Source: Flavobacteriaceae bacterium
Lineage (GTDB): Bacteria > Bacteroidota > Bacteroidia > Flavobacteriales > Flavobacteriaceae
Length of the DNA stretch: 8,570 nucleotides
Direction of reading: 5' to 3'
Assembly: GCA_016649785.1 (NCBI GenBank)
Contig: JAENXB010000121.1
Location: 1 to 8,570 of the forward strand
Shown here: positions 1 to 6,465 of the stretch, in pieces
Numbering within the stretch: position 1 is the first letter of the stretch
How the letters are laid out: every line of letters starts with the position of its first letter
Position numbers and translations under genes: made by a program
Notes under the pieces: model-generated
What the model was told of the DNA's origin: nothing
The model's input: the letters and a program-made list of their open reading frames with translations, nothing else
The model's database searches: none

Positions 1-1106
1 GCCCATTGTTTGAGTGCCAAAAGCTTTCGGCAGCGCTTATCTATTTCAGCCTGGGTGATAAGGCCCTGGTTTATGGCCTTGCGAATCTCGGCAATGGCGA
101 GCGGCACATCCACCGTAAATTCCAGAAGATCGTTTCCTGCAAGAATGGCGTCTTTATCTACGATTCCGGGGGAATTGTCTTTGGTTACGCCTTTCATGTT
201 CATCGCATCGGTAACGATTAAACCTTTGAAGTTCAATTTATTTTTTAACAACCCGGAAATGATGGGTTTTGACAATGTTGAAGGAACTCCTGTGGAATCC
301 AAAGCAGGGATATCCAGATGGGCAACCATTACCCCTCCAATTCCGGCTTTTATTATTTCCCTGAACGGATAAAGTTCCAGGGAATCCAGTCTTGCGAGGG
401 AATGATTTATTTGAGGCAACGCAAAATGCGAATCGGTAGATGTATCCCCGTGGCCGGGAAAATGTTTTGCTGTTGGCAACACCCCGCCATCCTGTAAGCC
501 GCACATATATTCGATTCCCTTTTCAGCGACATTGTATTTATTTTCCCCGAAAGATCGGAAATTGATCACCGGATTGTTGGCGTTATTATTTACATCTACC
601 ACAGGTGCAAAATTGAGATGCAATCCAACCTGCTTTATTTGCCGGGCTACTTCGGTTCCCATTTTATAGATCAAAGAATCATTTTGGATCGCTCCCAGGG
701 CCATTTGGAACGGGTAACTTATGGTACTGTCCAGGCGCATTCCCAATCCCCATTCGGCATCAATTGCTCCCAATAACGGGACTTTTGAAGCTGCCTGATA
801 TTCATTCATCCGGCTAACCTGTCGTATCGGTCCTCCCTGAAAAAAGATCAACCCGCCTATTTTTTGATTTTTGATCAATTCAAGGATTTCCTGCCGATGT
901 TCTTCTCCCCTGTTTGAATATGCCGCAACCATAATAAGCTGCGCAATACGTTCATTTGGGGTTAAGCTCTTCATCACAGAATCTACCCAGATACTATTGG
1001 CATATTGTAAGAATTCCGGAGTTTTTGGTTGGTTTCCCTGTGCTTTCAAAGAAATGCCGGAACAAAGGATAATTAAAGCAAAACAAACAGCATGTAAAAA
1101 TTTCAT
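1..1106 (-). CDS. Exported GH3 beta-N-acetylglucosaminidase (beta-hexosaminidase), 3' end cut off by window
   Basis: Glycoside hydrolase family 3, NagZ-like branch, hydrolysing terminal beta-GlcNAc from chitin or peptidoglycan fragments. Translating the minus strand from ATG at 1106 gives 368 uninterrupted codons to the left edge with no stop, so the gene is partial. Residues 1-22 form a signal peptide (Lys2, hydrophobic core, SLKA|Q), so it acts in the periplasm or is surface-exposed. The GH3 signature KHFPGHGDT is at residues 214-222, followed by D225-S-H227, the Asp-His general acid/base dyad of the NagZ group. The nucleophile is probably D300 in the LIVTDAMNM motif. DAEWGLGMRLD is the sugar-binding strand usual in Bacteroidetes members. 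The visible part is almost exactly the GH3 catalytic domain. Bacteroidetes homologues are often near 1000 residues with a C-terminal beta-lactamase-like serine hydrolase domain, which would lie outside this window (not seen). It follows the NagX-like gene by 48 bp, so the two are probably co-transcribed. Confidence 0.93.
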   Translation of the reverse strand, partial: MKFLHAVCFALIILCSGISLKAQGNQPKTPEFLQYANSIWVDSVMKSLTPNERIAQLIMVAAYSNRGEEHRQEILELIKNQKIGGLIFFQGGPIRQVSRMNEYQAASKVPLLGAIDAEWGLGMRLDSTISYPFQMALGAIQNDSLIYKMGTEVARQIKQVGLHLNFAPVVDVNNNANNPVINFRSFGENKYNVAEKGIEYMCGLQDGGVLPTAKHFPGHGDTSTDSHFALPQINHSLARLDSLELYPFREIIKAGIGGVMVAHLDIPALDSTGVPSTLSKPIISGLLKNKLNFKGLIVTDAMNMKGVTKDNSPGIVDKDAILAGNDLLEFTVDVPLAIAEIRKAINQGLITQAEIDKRCRKLLALKQW

Positions 1107-1154
1107 AAGTAAAAATTGACTTTTATTAATGAAGGATTTCAGATTTAAAAACGA

Positions 1155-2285
1155 TTAAACTTTAATATATATATTTCGTTTATCCATAATATAACCCACG
1201 ATCCACATTACCAGCACATAACAAATAGCAAAAACCAGAGAGGCATTAAAATCGGTGAGCCAGCTCAAAAACCCATTTTTATAGATCCAGGTTTGTAAGC
1301 CTTCGGAATTTACCAGGATGATACTCATTAACATCACCACCAAACCTGAAAGCACATAGATAAACAAAGGGTTTTTCCCGAAAACCTCGAAAAAATAGGT
1401 CCATCCTTTTAACTTCCACAATTCGATTATTAAAATAAGCAACGCGATAATAATAAGAGCCCATCCAATGCTCAACAATACATACGAACTGGTCCAGATC
1501 GCTTTATTAATAGGAAAAAACGGATCCCAGATCTCGGACAGGATCACCGCAATTATTCCTGCCAACACCAGTTTCCAAACCGTTGAATACGTATTTCCGG
1601 ACTTTTGAATAAAAATTCCGGCCAGATAACCCGCCACAACATTTACCACGGCAGGAAAAGTGCTCAGCAAACCTTCAGGATCGAATGCCAAGCCAAAACC
1701 CCGATAAAGGTTTTCAGGGCGGAACAACATTAAATCGAATTTTAATGCGGCATTTCCGGTTAAGGCATATGGATCAGGTTGATCTCCGAAGATGTACATC
1801 ACAAGCCAGTATCCGAATAAGATCAGGATACTTGCGACAACTGCGACTTTTAATTTTAAATAATGAATTAGCAGGGAAGCTATTAAATAACACAACGCGA
1901 TTCGCTGTAAAACTCCCATAATTCTAATATTAGCCAGGTTATTAAATGCCAGATCGCCTGCCTCATCTCTGTATAAAAACGGAAAAGCATTCAAAAACAA
2001 GCCGATAAAAAAGATCAATATGCTGCGCTTAAATATTTTTTTTAGGAAAAGGCTTTCATCTTTCCCCTCGTATTTCCTAAGGCTAAAACTCATAGCGTTC
2101 CCAACTACAAAAAGGAATGTGGGGAATACCAGATCGGTAATGGTAAAACCGTGCCAGGCGGAGTGCTTGAATGGCGCATAAACAGTGGACCAACTTCCGG
2201 GTGTATTTACTAAAATCATCAGGGCGATGGTGAGTCCCCGGAGCACGTCCAGAGCGAGATAGCGTTGTTGAGTTTTTAACATCAT
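1155..2285 (-). CDS. NagX/HGSNAT-like inner-membrane protein (DUF5009, COG4299; heparan-alpha-glucosaminide N-acetyltransferase-like)
   Basis: A 376-residue polytopic membrane protein with about ten hydrophobic segments (near residues 9-27, 50-68, 86-103, 122-143, 147-167, 207-228, 238-254, 266-290, 304-326, 348-366). The N-terminal LALDVLRGLTI motif and the stretch around H41 (HSAW, then TDLVFPTFLFVVG) are hallmarks of the family that includes human HGSNAT. H41 lies in the first external loop and probably corresponds to the HGSNAT active-site histidine. The human enzyme moves an acetyl group from cytosolic acetyl-CoA to a glucosamine residue across the membrane. Bacterial relatives called NagX have been tied by gene context to GlcNAc uptake, so transporter or acetyltransferase are both open. 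Length is normal for the bacterial family. Two ATG codons stand in tandem (2285 and 2282); the first is taken. It is first gene of the minus-strand pair, divergent from the ROK regulator. Confidence 0.9.
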   Translation of the reverse strand: MMLKTQQRYLALDVLRGLTIALMILVNTPGSWSTVYAPFKHSAWHGFTITDLVFPTFLFVVGNAMSFSLRKYEGKDESLFLKKIFKRSILIFFIGLFLNAFPFLYRDEAGDLAFNNLANIRIMGVLQRIALCYLIASLLIHYLKLKVAVVASILILFGYWLVMYIFGDQPDPYALTGNAALKFDLMLFRPENLYRGFGLAFDPEGLLSTFPAVVNVVAGYLAGIFIQKSGNTYSTVWKLVLAGIIAVILSEIWDPFFPINKAIWTSSYVLLSIGWALIIIALLILIIELWKLKGWTYFFEVFGKNPLFIYVLSGLVVMLMSIILVNSEGLQTWIYKNGFLSWLTDFNASLVFAICYVLVMWIVGYIMDKRNIYIKV

Positions 2286-2422
2286 GAACTTCAGTATTTA
2301 TTATTGTTGACTTGTTTTGAATTAATTTCAGAAATAAAATTTTTTCTCTATAATATAATCTACCTTTTTTTTACCTCGCTCTTCGGGTTTCCAACTTTTT
2401 TTCTATCATATAACACCCGGCA

Positions 2423-2562
2423 TGTCATTCTGAACGCCAGTGAAGAATCCCGATCATTCATTGGACGAATCATGATAAAAGATACTTTACCTGATTGTAC
2501 CACGATAACCCACGTACTCGCCGTAGGGATTCTTTCTCAACAAAAGCTCGTTCAGAATGACA
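2423..2562. repeat. 140-bp inverted-repeat element (dispersed Bacteroidetes intergenic repeat type)
   Basis: The outer arms TGTCATTCTGAACG (2423-2436) and CGTTCAGAATGACA (2549-2562) are a perfect 14-bp inverted repeat. A second nested pair, AAGAATCCC (2443-2451) and GGGATTCTT (2526-2534), is a perfect 9-bp inverted repeat. The two pairs are separated by spacers of different length (6 nt on the left, 14 nt on the right), around a core of 74 bp without obvious coding potential. The arm motif resembles the CATTCTGA...GAAGAATC repeats I recall as scattered between genes in many Bacteroidetes genomes. No target-site duplication is visible at the ends. A MITE-like or REP-like palindromic element is the likeliest reading; a folded RNA or a transcription boundary is possible. 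Confidence 0.75.
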
Positions 2563-2640
2563 AAACAAGAAGATTACAGCACTCTTCCGCTTACACGAAT
2601 AACACTTTTATCTTTTTTTAGTCTCTCCTCTGAACTTCTT

Positions 2641-2668
2641 CACTTTTCACTTTTCACTCTCCACTTTT
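2641..2668. repeat. Heptanucleotide tandem repeat (CACTTTT)x4
   Basis: Four contiguous 7-bp units: CACTTTT, CACTTTT, CACTCTC, CACTTTT. The third differs at two positions. The plus strand is almost purely pyrimidine from about 2621 to 2671, so this is a polypyrimidine/polypurine tract. It sits between the inverted-repeat element and the ROK promoter region. A 7-bp period can change copy number by replication slippage. Confidence 0.7.
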
Positions 2669-2740
2669 TTCTAAACCAAAAGCTAAAAATATAAATTTTA
2701 AATAAATAATCAAACTTTTATGAAATTTTACACAAAGTAT

Positions 2741-2769
2741 TTTGAGAAATATATTTTTTTATATATTTT
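2741..2769 (+). promoter_or_regulatory. Candidate Bacteroidetes-type promoter for the ROK-nagB operon
   Basis: TTTG (2741-2744), 17 nt, then TATATTTT (2762-2769). This matches the Bacteroidetes housekeeping promoter pattern (TTG or TTTG near -33, TAnnTTTG near -7, spacer about 17-23) at all but the last base of the -7 box. A start near 2775 would leave a leader of about 80 nt before the ATG at 2858. The surrounding DNA is very AT-rich, so chance matches are easy and this stays tentative. Confidence 0.35.
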
Positions 2770-2770
2770 T
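2745..2770. promoter_or_regulatory. AT-rich inverted repeat, possible operator overlapping the candidate promoter
   Basis: AAATATAT (2747-2754) and ATATATTT (2761-2768) form a perfect 8-bp inverted repeat around six T residues. It extends to ten pairs if one G-T mismatch is allowed. It fills the spacer and -7 box of the candidate promoter, which is where a repressor such as the adjacent ROK protein would bind for autoregulation. The low complexity of the sequence makes a chance palindrome quite possible. Confidence 0.3.
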
Positions 2771-2857
2771 AGAAAAAATTAATTATTGTACCGACAAAGG
2801 AAAAAATCCCAACCCGATATATTTATAAAAGCAATTCCTTCAATTTAAATTATAACA

Positions 2858-4129
2858 ATGACTCAAGTTTTACAGGATTTTTTTACAAACAGTTTTCTTC
2901 CATCGGGGCTAACTAATGTTGAAAGGAAAAAATATTTGCAAAAGATCCGTATTATAAAACACCTTTATATTAACGGCACCAATACAAATGCAGATATCTG
3001 CAACACCTTCAAATTGAGCTTGCCTACTTCCATGGCGCTGCTCAACCAATTGACAGCTGCCGGATTAGTGGAAAAACAAGGTCAGGGCGATTCGGTGGGA
3101 GGACGAAAACCAGATTTGTTCGGCTTAAAGAAACACAGCTTTTTTGTATTGAGCATTCAAATAGAGCGCTTCAGGATCACACTGGCAATTTTGGATAATA
3201 CGCATCAGATCCTGTTTGAAAAAACCATTCCTACCATAATATCTAAAGATTTCAGGATTGTAGAATTTATTCACAAGTATGCATCCGAATTGATCACGGC
3301 TTCAAAAATAAATTCTGATAAATTAATGGGGGTGGGAATTAGCATGCCCGGCCTGGTTTCATCTCAAGAAGGTAAAAACTACACGTACTTCCTACAAGAC
3401 CAGAAATCGGAATCCTTACAAAGCGCTTTTGAAAAAAGATTTGACAAACCCGTAGTCATTTTTAACGATGCAAAAAGTTCCTGTCTGGCAGAATTCAGAT
3501 TTGGACTTGCGAAGAATAAAAGCAATGTACTGGTGATCTCCCTGGATTGGGGAATTGGTTTAGGAATTATTGTGGGAGGAAAAATGCATACCGGGGTTTC
3601 CGGTTTTGCAGGCGAATTTGGCCATATTCCTATTGTAGAAGAAGGATTGTTATGTCATTGCGGGAAACGCGGTTGTTTAGAGACCGTAGCATCCGGAATA
3701 GCAATGGTCAGTAAAGCAAAAATAGGGCTTGAGGCAGGGCAAACCTCCATTTTAAATACGATGATCGACAACGAAATTGAAAACCTGGAGCCGGAACTTA
3801 TAATTGAAGCGGCCAATCTGGGCGATCAATTTGCTATCAATGTTTTGTCGGAAATTGGGATAAGCTTAGGCAAAGGAATTGCTATTTTAATACAAATTTT
3901 TAATCCGGAACTGATCATTCTGGAAGGAAAAATTGCCGAAGCCAATCAATTTATTACCACTCCCATTCAGCAATCCCTCAACACTTATACTATGATCCAG
4001 TTAAAAGAAAGAACTCAAATTTCCCTGTCAACTCTCGGAAAAAATTCGAGTTTGTTGGGAGCGACCGTGGCTGTTATGGAACATATTTTTAAAGAACAAA
4101 TCAATTCAGCAAAAGCAGAGATCAATTAA
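2858..4129 (+). CDS. ROK-family transcriptional regulator (NagC/Mlc-like)
   Basis: A 423-residue DNA-binding sugar-responsive regulator. Residues about 25-90 form a winged helix-turn-helix (helices around 43-71, wing ending in the GGRKP motif at 81-85), followed by a ROK sugar-kinase-like domain to the end. The ROK signature is clear: GEFGHIPI (H256) followed by CHCGKRGC (C266, C268, C273), the usual structural zinc site. NDA at 203-205 keeps the Asp that is catalytic in ROK kinases. The DxGGT phosphate-binding motif expected near residues 98-105 is absent (SIQIERF), so this should be a regulator and not a kinase. Length fits NagC/Mlc-type proteins. It is followed after 50 bp by the NagB fusion on the same strand, and diverges from the NagX-like/GH3 pair, so an amino sugar or its phosphate is the likely ligand (inference). 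No Shine-Dalgarno precedes the ATG, as is usual in this phylum. Confidence 0.93.
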   Translation: MTQVLQDFFTNSFLPSGLTNVERKKYLQKIRIIKHLYINGTNTNADICNTFKLSLPTSMALLNQLTAAGLVEKQGQGDSVGGRKPDLFGLKKHSFFVLSIQIERFRITLAILDNTHQILFEKTIPTIISKDFRIVEFIHKYASELITASKINSDKLMGVGISMPGLVSSQEGKNYTYFLQDQKSESLQSAFEKRFDKPVVIFNDAKSSCLAEFRFGLAKNKSNVLVISLDWGIGLGIIVGGKMHTGVSGFAGEFGHIPIVEEGLLCHCGKRGCLETVASGIAMVSKAKIGLEAGQTSILNTMIDNEIENLEPELIIEAANLGDQFAINVLSEIGISLGKGIAILIQIFNPELIILEGKIAEANQFITTPIQQSLNTYTMIQLKERTQISLSTLGKNSSLLGATVAVMEHIFKEQINSAKAEIN

Positions 4130-4179
4130 AAAACCCCGCATTTTAAATTACAAAATACTAAAAAAGCATTTCATTAATT

Positions 4180-6099
4180 ATGGCCAGATTAAATTTACTT
4201 GAAGAAACCCGGTTTGAAAAATTACCGGTAAGCGTTTATGCGGATGAGCATATAGCCTCCAAAATGATAGCACAAAGAATCGCAGATCTTATAAAAAGGA
4301 AACAGGAAGAAGGAACCAATGCCGTTTTAGGACTTGCAACCGGGGCAACTCCCGTGGAAATGTATGACGAACTCGTGCGAATGCACAAAGAGGAAGGCCT
4401 AAGCTTTAAAAATGTGATCACTTTTAACCTGGACGAATATTACCCCATGCAACCTACGGCCAAACAGAGTTATGTGACTTTTATGCATGAAAACCTCTTT
4501 GACCATATTGATATTCCGGGGGGAAACATTCATATTCCTGACGGAACCTTAAAAAAGGAGGAGATAGCTTCCTACTGTTTGGATTATGAAAACAAAATCG
4601 GGGAACTGGGAGGTTTGGACCTTCAAATTCTTGGTATAGGTAGAACCGGGCATATAGGTTTTAATGAACCGGGATCAGCGCCCAACTCAGGAACAAGGCT
4701 GGTTACCCTTGATGATCTTACCAGAAGGGATGCTTCCCGCGATTTTGGGGGAAAAGAAAATGTACCCACCAAAGCCATTACAATGGGGATCGGCACTATT
4801 TTTAAAGCCCGCGAAATTATTTTGATAGCGTGGAGCAAAAAGAAGGCAACCATCATTAAAAAAGCGGTGGAAGGAGAAATTTCCGGGAATGTTCCGGCAA
4901 CTTATCTCCAGCTTTCAGATCATGTAGAATTTGTGCTGGATATGGATGCCGCCTCCGAACTCACCCGGTTTAACACTCCCTGGCTGGTAAAAGACTGCGT
5001 CTGGGACAAGGAACAAATTAAAAAGGCGGTTATCTGGCTTTCTGCCAAAGTTGAAAAACCAATTCTGAAACTCACCGAAGAAGATTACAACAACAACGGA
5101 ATGGCTCAATTGGCCACAGAAAAAGGACCGGCATATAATATCAACATTCACGTTTTTAATAAATTACAACATACAATTACCGGCTGGCCAGGAGGAAAAC
5201 CCAATGCCGATGATTCACAGCGCCCGGAAAGGGCAGAACCAGACCATAAAAGATCGCTTATTTTTTCTCCACACCCGGACGATGATGTGATTTCTATGGG
5301 AGGAACTTTTATGAGATTGGTAGACCAGGGACATGAAGTTCATGTAGCGTATCAAACCTCGGGAAATACCGCTGTTTGGGATACCGATGTATTGCGGTAT
5401 ATGGAATTTGCAATAGATTTCAATAAGAGCATTGGGGAAGACACAAAAAAACTGGAATCTATTTACGAGGAAATGCGAAGCTTTCTGGAGAAAAAGCAAC
5501 CCAATGAAATTGATTTGCCCGAAATCCGGAATGTGAAGGCTTTTATCCGAAAAACAGAAGCATTCGCCGGGGCGAGATATGCGGGACTTGAAGATAAAAC
5601 CATCCATTTTATGTCGCTCCCGTTTTATGAAACCGGAAAAACAGTTAAAAATCCGGTGACAGAAATCGATGTAAAACTCACAATGGAACTCCTTCAAAAA
5701 ATTAAACCGCACCAGATATTTGCCGCAGGCGATTTTGCCGATCCACATGGAACGCATATTGTATGTTTCAGGATCATCCTGGAAGCCATGAACCGACTGA
5801 GAGAAACCGAGGAATGGACCAAAAATTGCTGGCTGTGGATGTACCGCGGAGCCTGGCAGGAATTTGAAACCCATGAGATTGAAATGTCCGTACCACTTTC
5901 GCCACAGGAAGTAGAAAGAAAAAGGATCGCCATATTTCAACACCAATCCCAAAAGGACCGACCCGTATTTCCGGGAGACGATGAAAGGGAATTCTGGAAA
6001 AGGGCCCAGGAAAGGAACAGCGAAACGGCAATGAATTACGACAAATTAGGATTGGCAAATTACGAAGCCATGGAAGCTTTTGTAAGGTGGAAGTTTTAG
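4180..6099 (+). CDS. nagB: Glucosamine-6-phosphate deaminase fused to a PIG-L/LmbE deacetylase-like domain
   Basis: A 639-residue cytoplasmic protein with two domains. Residues about 15-265 are NagB, converting GlcN-6-P to fructose-6-P and ammonia: LATGATP (52-58) binds phosphate, D85 in FNLDEY matches the catalytic Asp72 of E. coli NagB, and GRTGHIGFNEPGS carries H158 and E163 (E. coli His143 and Glu148). T156 stands where E. coli has Asp141; this site also varies in other NagB branches. After a linker, residues about 355-560 are PIG-L/LmbE: SPHPDDD (H365, D367, D368) and DPHGTH (H523, H526) supply the Zn ligands and catalytic base expected of N-acetylglucosamine deacetylases such as MshB. 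Ordinary NagB is about 265 residues; long versions like this are known in Bacteroidetes. The second domain could deacetylate GlcNAc-6-P, making the protein bifunctional, but this is inferred. It lies 50 bp after the ROK gene, in a likely operon. Confidence 0.95.
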   Translation: MARLNLLEETRFEKLPVSVYADEHIASKMIAQRIADLIKRKQEEGTNAVLGLATGATPVEMYDELVRMHKEEGLSFKNVITFNLDEYYPMQPTAKQSYVTFMHENLFDHIDIPGGNIHIPDGTLKKEEIASYCLDYENKIGELGGLDLQILGIGRTGHIGFNEPGSAPNSGTRLVTLDDLTRRDASRDFGGKENVPTKAITMGIGTIFKAREIILIAWSKKKATIIKKAVEGEISGNVPATYLQLSDHVEFVLDMDAASELTRFNTPWLVKDCVWDKEQIKKAVIWLSAKVEKPILKLTEEDYNNNGMAQLATEKGPAYNINIHVFNKLQHTITGWPGGKPNADDSQRPERAEPDHKRSLIFSPHPDDDVISMGGTFMRLVDQGHEVHVAYQTSGNTAVWDTDVLRYMEFAIDFNKSIGEDTKKLESIYEEMRSFLEKKQPNEIDLPEIRNVKAFIRKTEAFAGARYAGLEDKTIHFMSLPFYETGKTVKNPVTEIDVKLTMELLQKIKPHQIFAAGDFADPHGTHIVCFRIILEAMNRLRETEEWTKNCWLWMYRGAWQEFETHEIEMSVPLSPQEVERKRIAIFQHQSQKDRPVFPGDDEREFWKRAQERNSETAMNYDKLGLANYEAMEAFVRWKF

Positions 6100-6208
6100 C
6101 CGATAATCATCATTAAACCGTATTATTCAGAGAAAAAAGGGAAATTAAGCTTTTTAAAATGTTCTCGTTTAGCTGACAAATACTAACTTTAAAATCTGCA
6201 ACAGACGA

Positions 6209-6304
6209 TTATTCAAGACCGATAATTGGAACTATTATTTTTCTAACGCGTTGAAAGGCTTCAGACAACATTTTGTAATCTACGCCTTTAAATGATGTTA
6301 TCAT
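6209..6304 (-). other. Possible 31-codon ORF or gene remnant
   Basis: On the minus strand an ATG at 6304 opens 31 codons ending in TAA at 6209-6211. The peptide begins MITSFKGVDYK and ends IVPIIGLE; it has an amphipathic, protein-like middle (SEAFQRVRK) and is locally less AT-rich than the DNA around it. An in-frame stop lies directly before the ATG, and another short open stretch lies upstream in a second frame. It could be a microprotein, a decayed gene end, or chance. I do not recognise the family. Confidence 0.22.
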
Positions 6305-6381
6305 TTATAATGATGATTCTAAAATTGATAACTCTTTAAAGGATCCATTAACTAAAATTCAAAATATTCTAATTTTAAACC

Positions 6382-6415
6382 TTGTTCAACATTTACAATA
6401 AATTTATTAACTTTT
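6382..6415 (+). promoter_or_regulatory. Candidate Bacteroidetes-type promoter for the DUF5916 gene
   Basis: TTG (6382-6384), a 23-nt spacer, then TAACTTTT (6408-6415), which matches the TAnnTTTG -7 pattern except for the last base. The spacer is at the long limit. A start near 6421 would give a leader of about 45 nt. An overlapping alternative -7 box, TATGTTTC (6415-6422), has no matching -33 element. Tentative because the region is so AT-rich. Confidence 0.27.
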
Positions 6416-6465
6416 ATGTTTCTATTTTTTTATGATTGAGAGATAAATTATCAACAAATTTTTAT

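Larger units (their letters stand above)
2286..2857. other. Divergent intergenic region between the NagX-like gene and the ROK regulator
   Basis: This 572-bp AT-rich stretch holds no convincing gene. A 105-codon plus-strand reading frame crosses it (2304-2621), but it runs through the inverted-repeat element and low-complexity DNA and resembles no protein. What it does hold is listed separately: a 140-bp inverted-repeat element (2423-2562), four 7-bp tandem repeats (2641-2668), and an AT-rich hairpin overlapping a candidate promoter (2741-2770). Control signals for both divergent transcripts must lie here. No clear promoter match was found for the minus-strand gene. Confidence 0.8.
6100..6465. 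other. Intergenic region between nagB and the DUF5916 gene
   Basis: This 366-bp AT-rich stretch has no convincing full gene and no strong terminator. A weak A/T stem (AAAAAG ... CTTTTT) occurs about 6134-6160 but lacks a GC-rich stem. A short hairpin ATCATT-TAT-AATGAT lies at 6300-6314, flanked by a direct repeat AATGATG (6291-6297 and 6309-6315). A small minus-strand reading frame at 6209-6304 and a candidate promoter near 6382-6415 are listed separately. Confidence 0.7.

Noticed and set aside
10..504. Short open frames on both strands inside the GH3 gene (10-372 plus, 238-504 minus)
   Set aside because: They lie in other frames of a continuous GH3 reading frame carrying all catalytic motifs.
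871..1119. 82-codon plus-strand frame opposite the GH3 N-terminus
   Set aside because: Antisense to the signal peptide and N-terminal GH3 domain; no independent support.
2286..2400. Promoter for the NagX-like gene
   Set aside because: A TATTTCTG box can be read on the minus strand, but no TTG element lies at a suitable distance.
2304..2621. 105-codon plus-strand open frame in the divergent intergenic region
   Set aside because: It runs through the inverted-repeat element and low-complexity DNA, and its peptide resembles no protein family.
5215..5952. 245-codon minus-strand open frame opposite the PIG-L half of the nagB fusion
   Set aside because: It is antisense to strongly conserved coding sequence, has a Cys/Phe-rich composition without recognisable motifs, and is explained by codon bias of the plus-strand gene.
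6134..6160. Possible terminator after nagB
   Set aside because: Only a short A/T stem with a single G-C pair and a large loop; too weak to call in AT-rich DNA.
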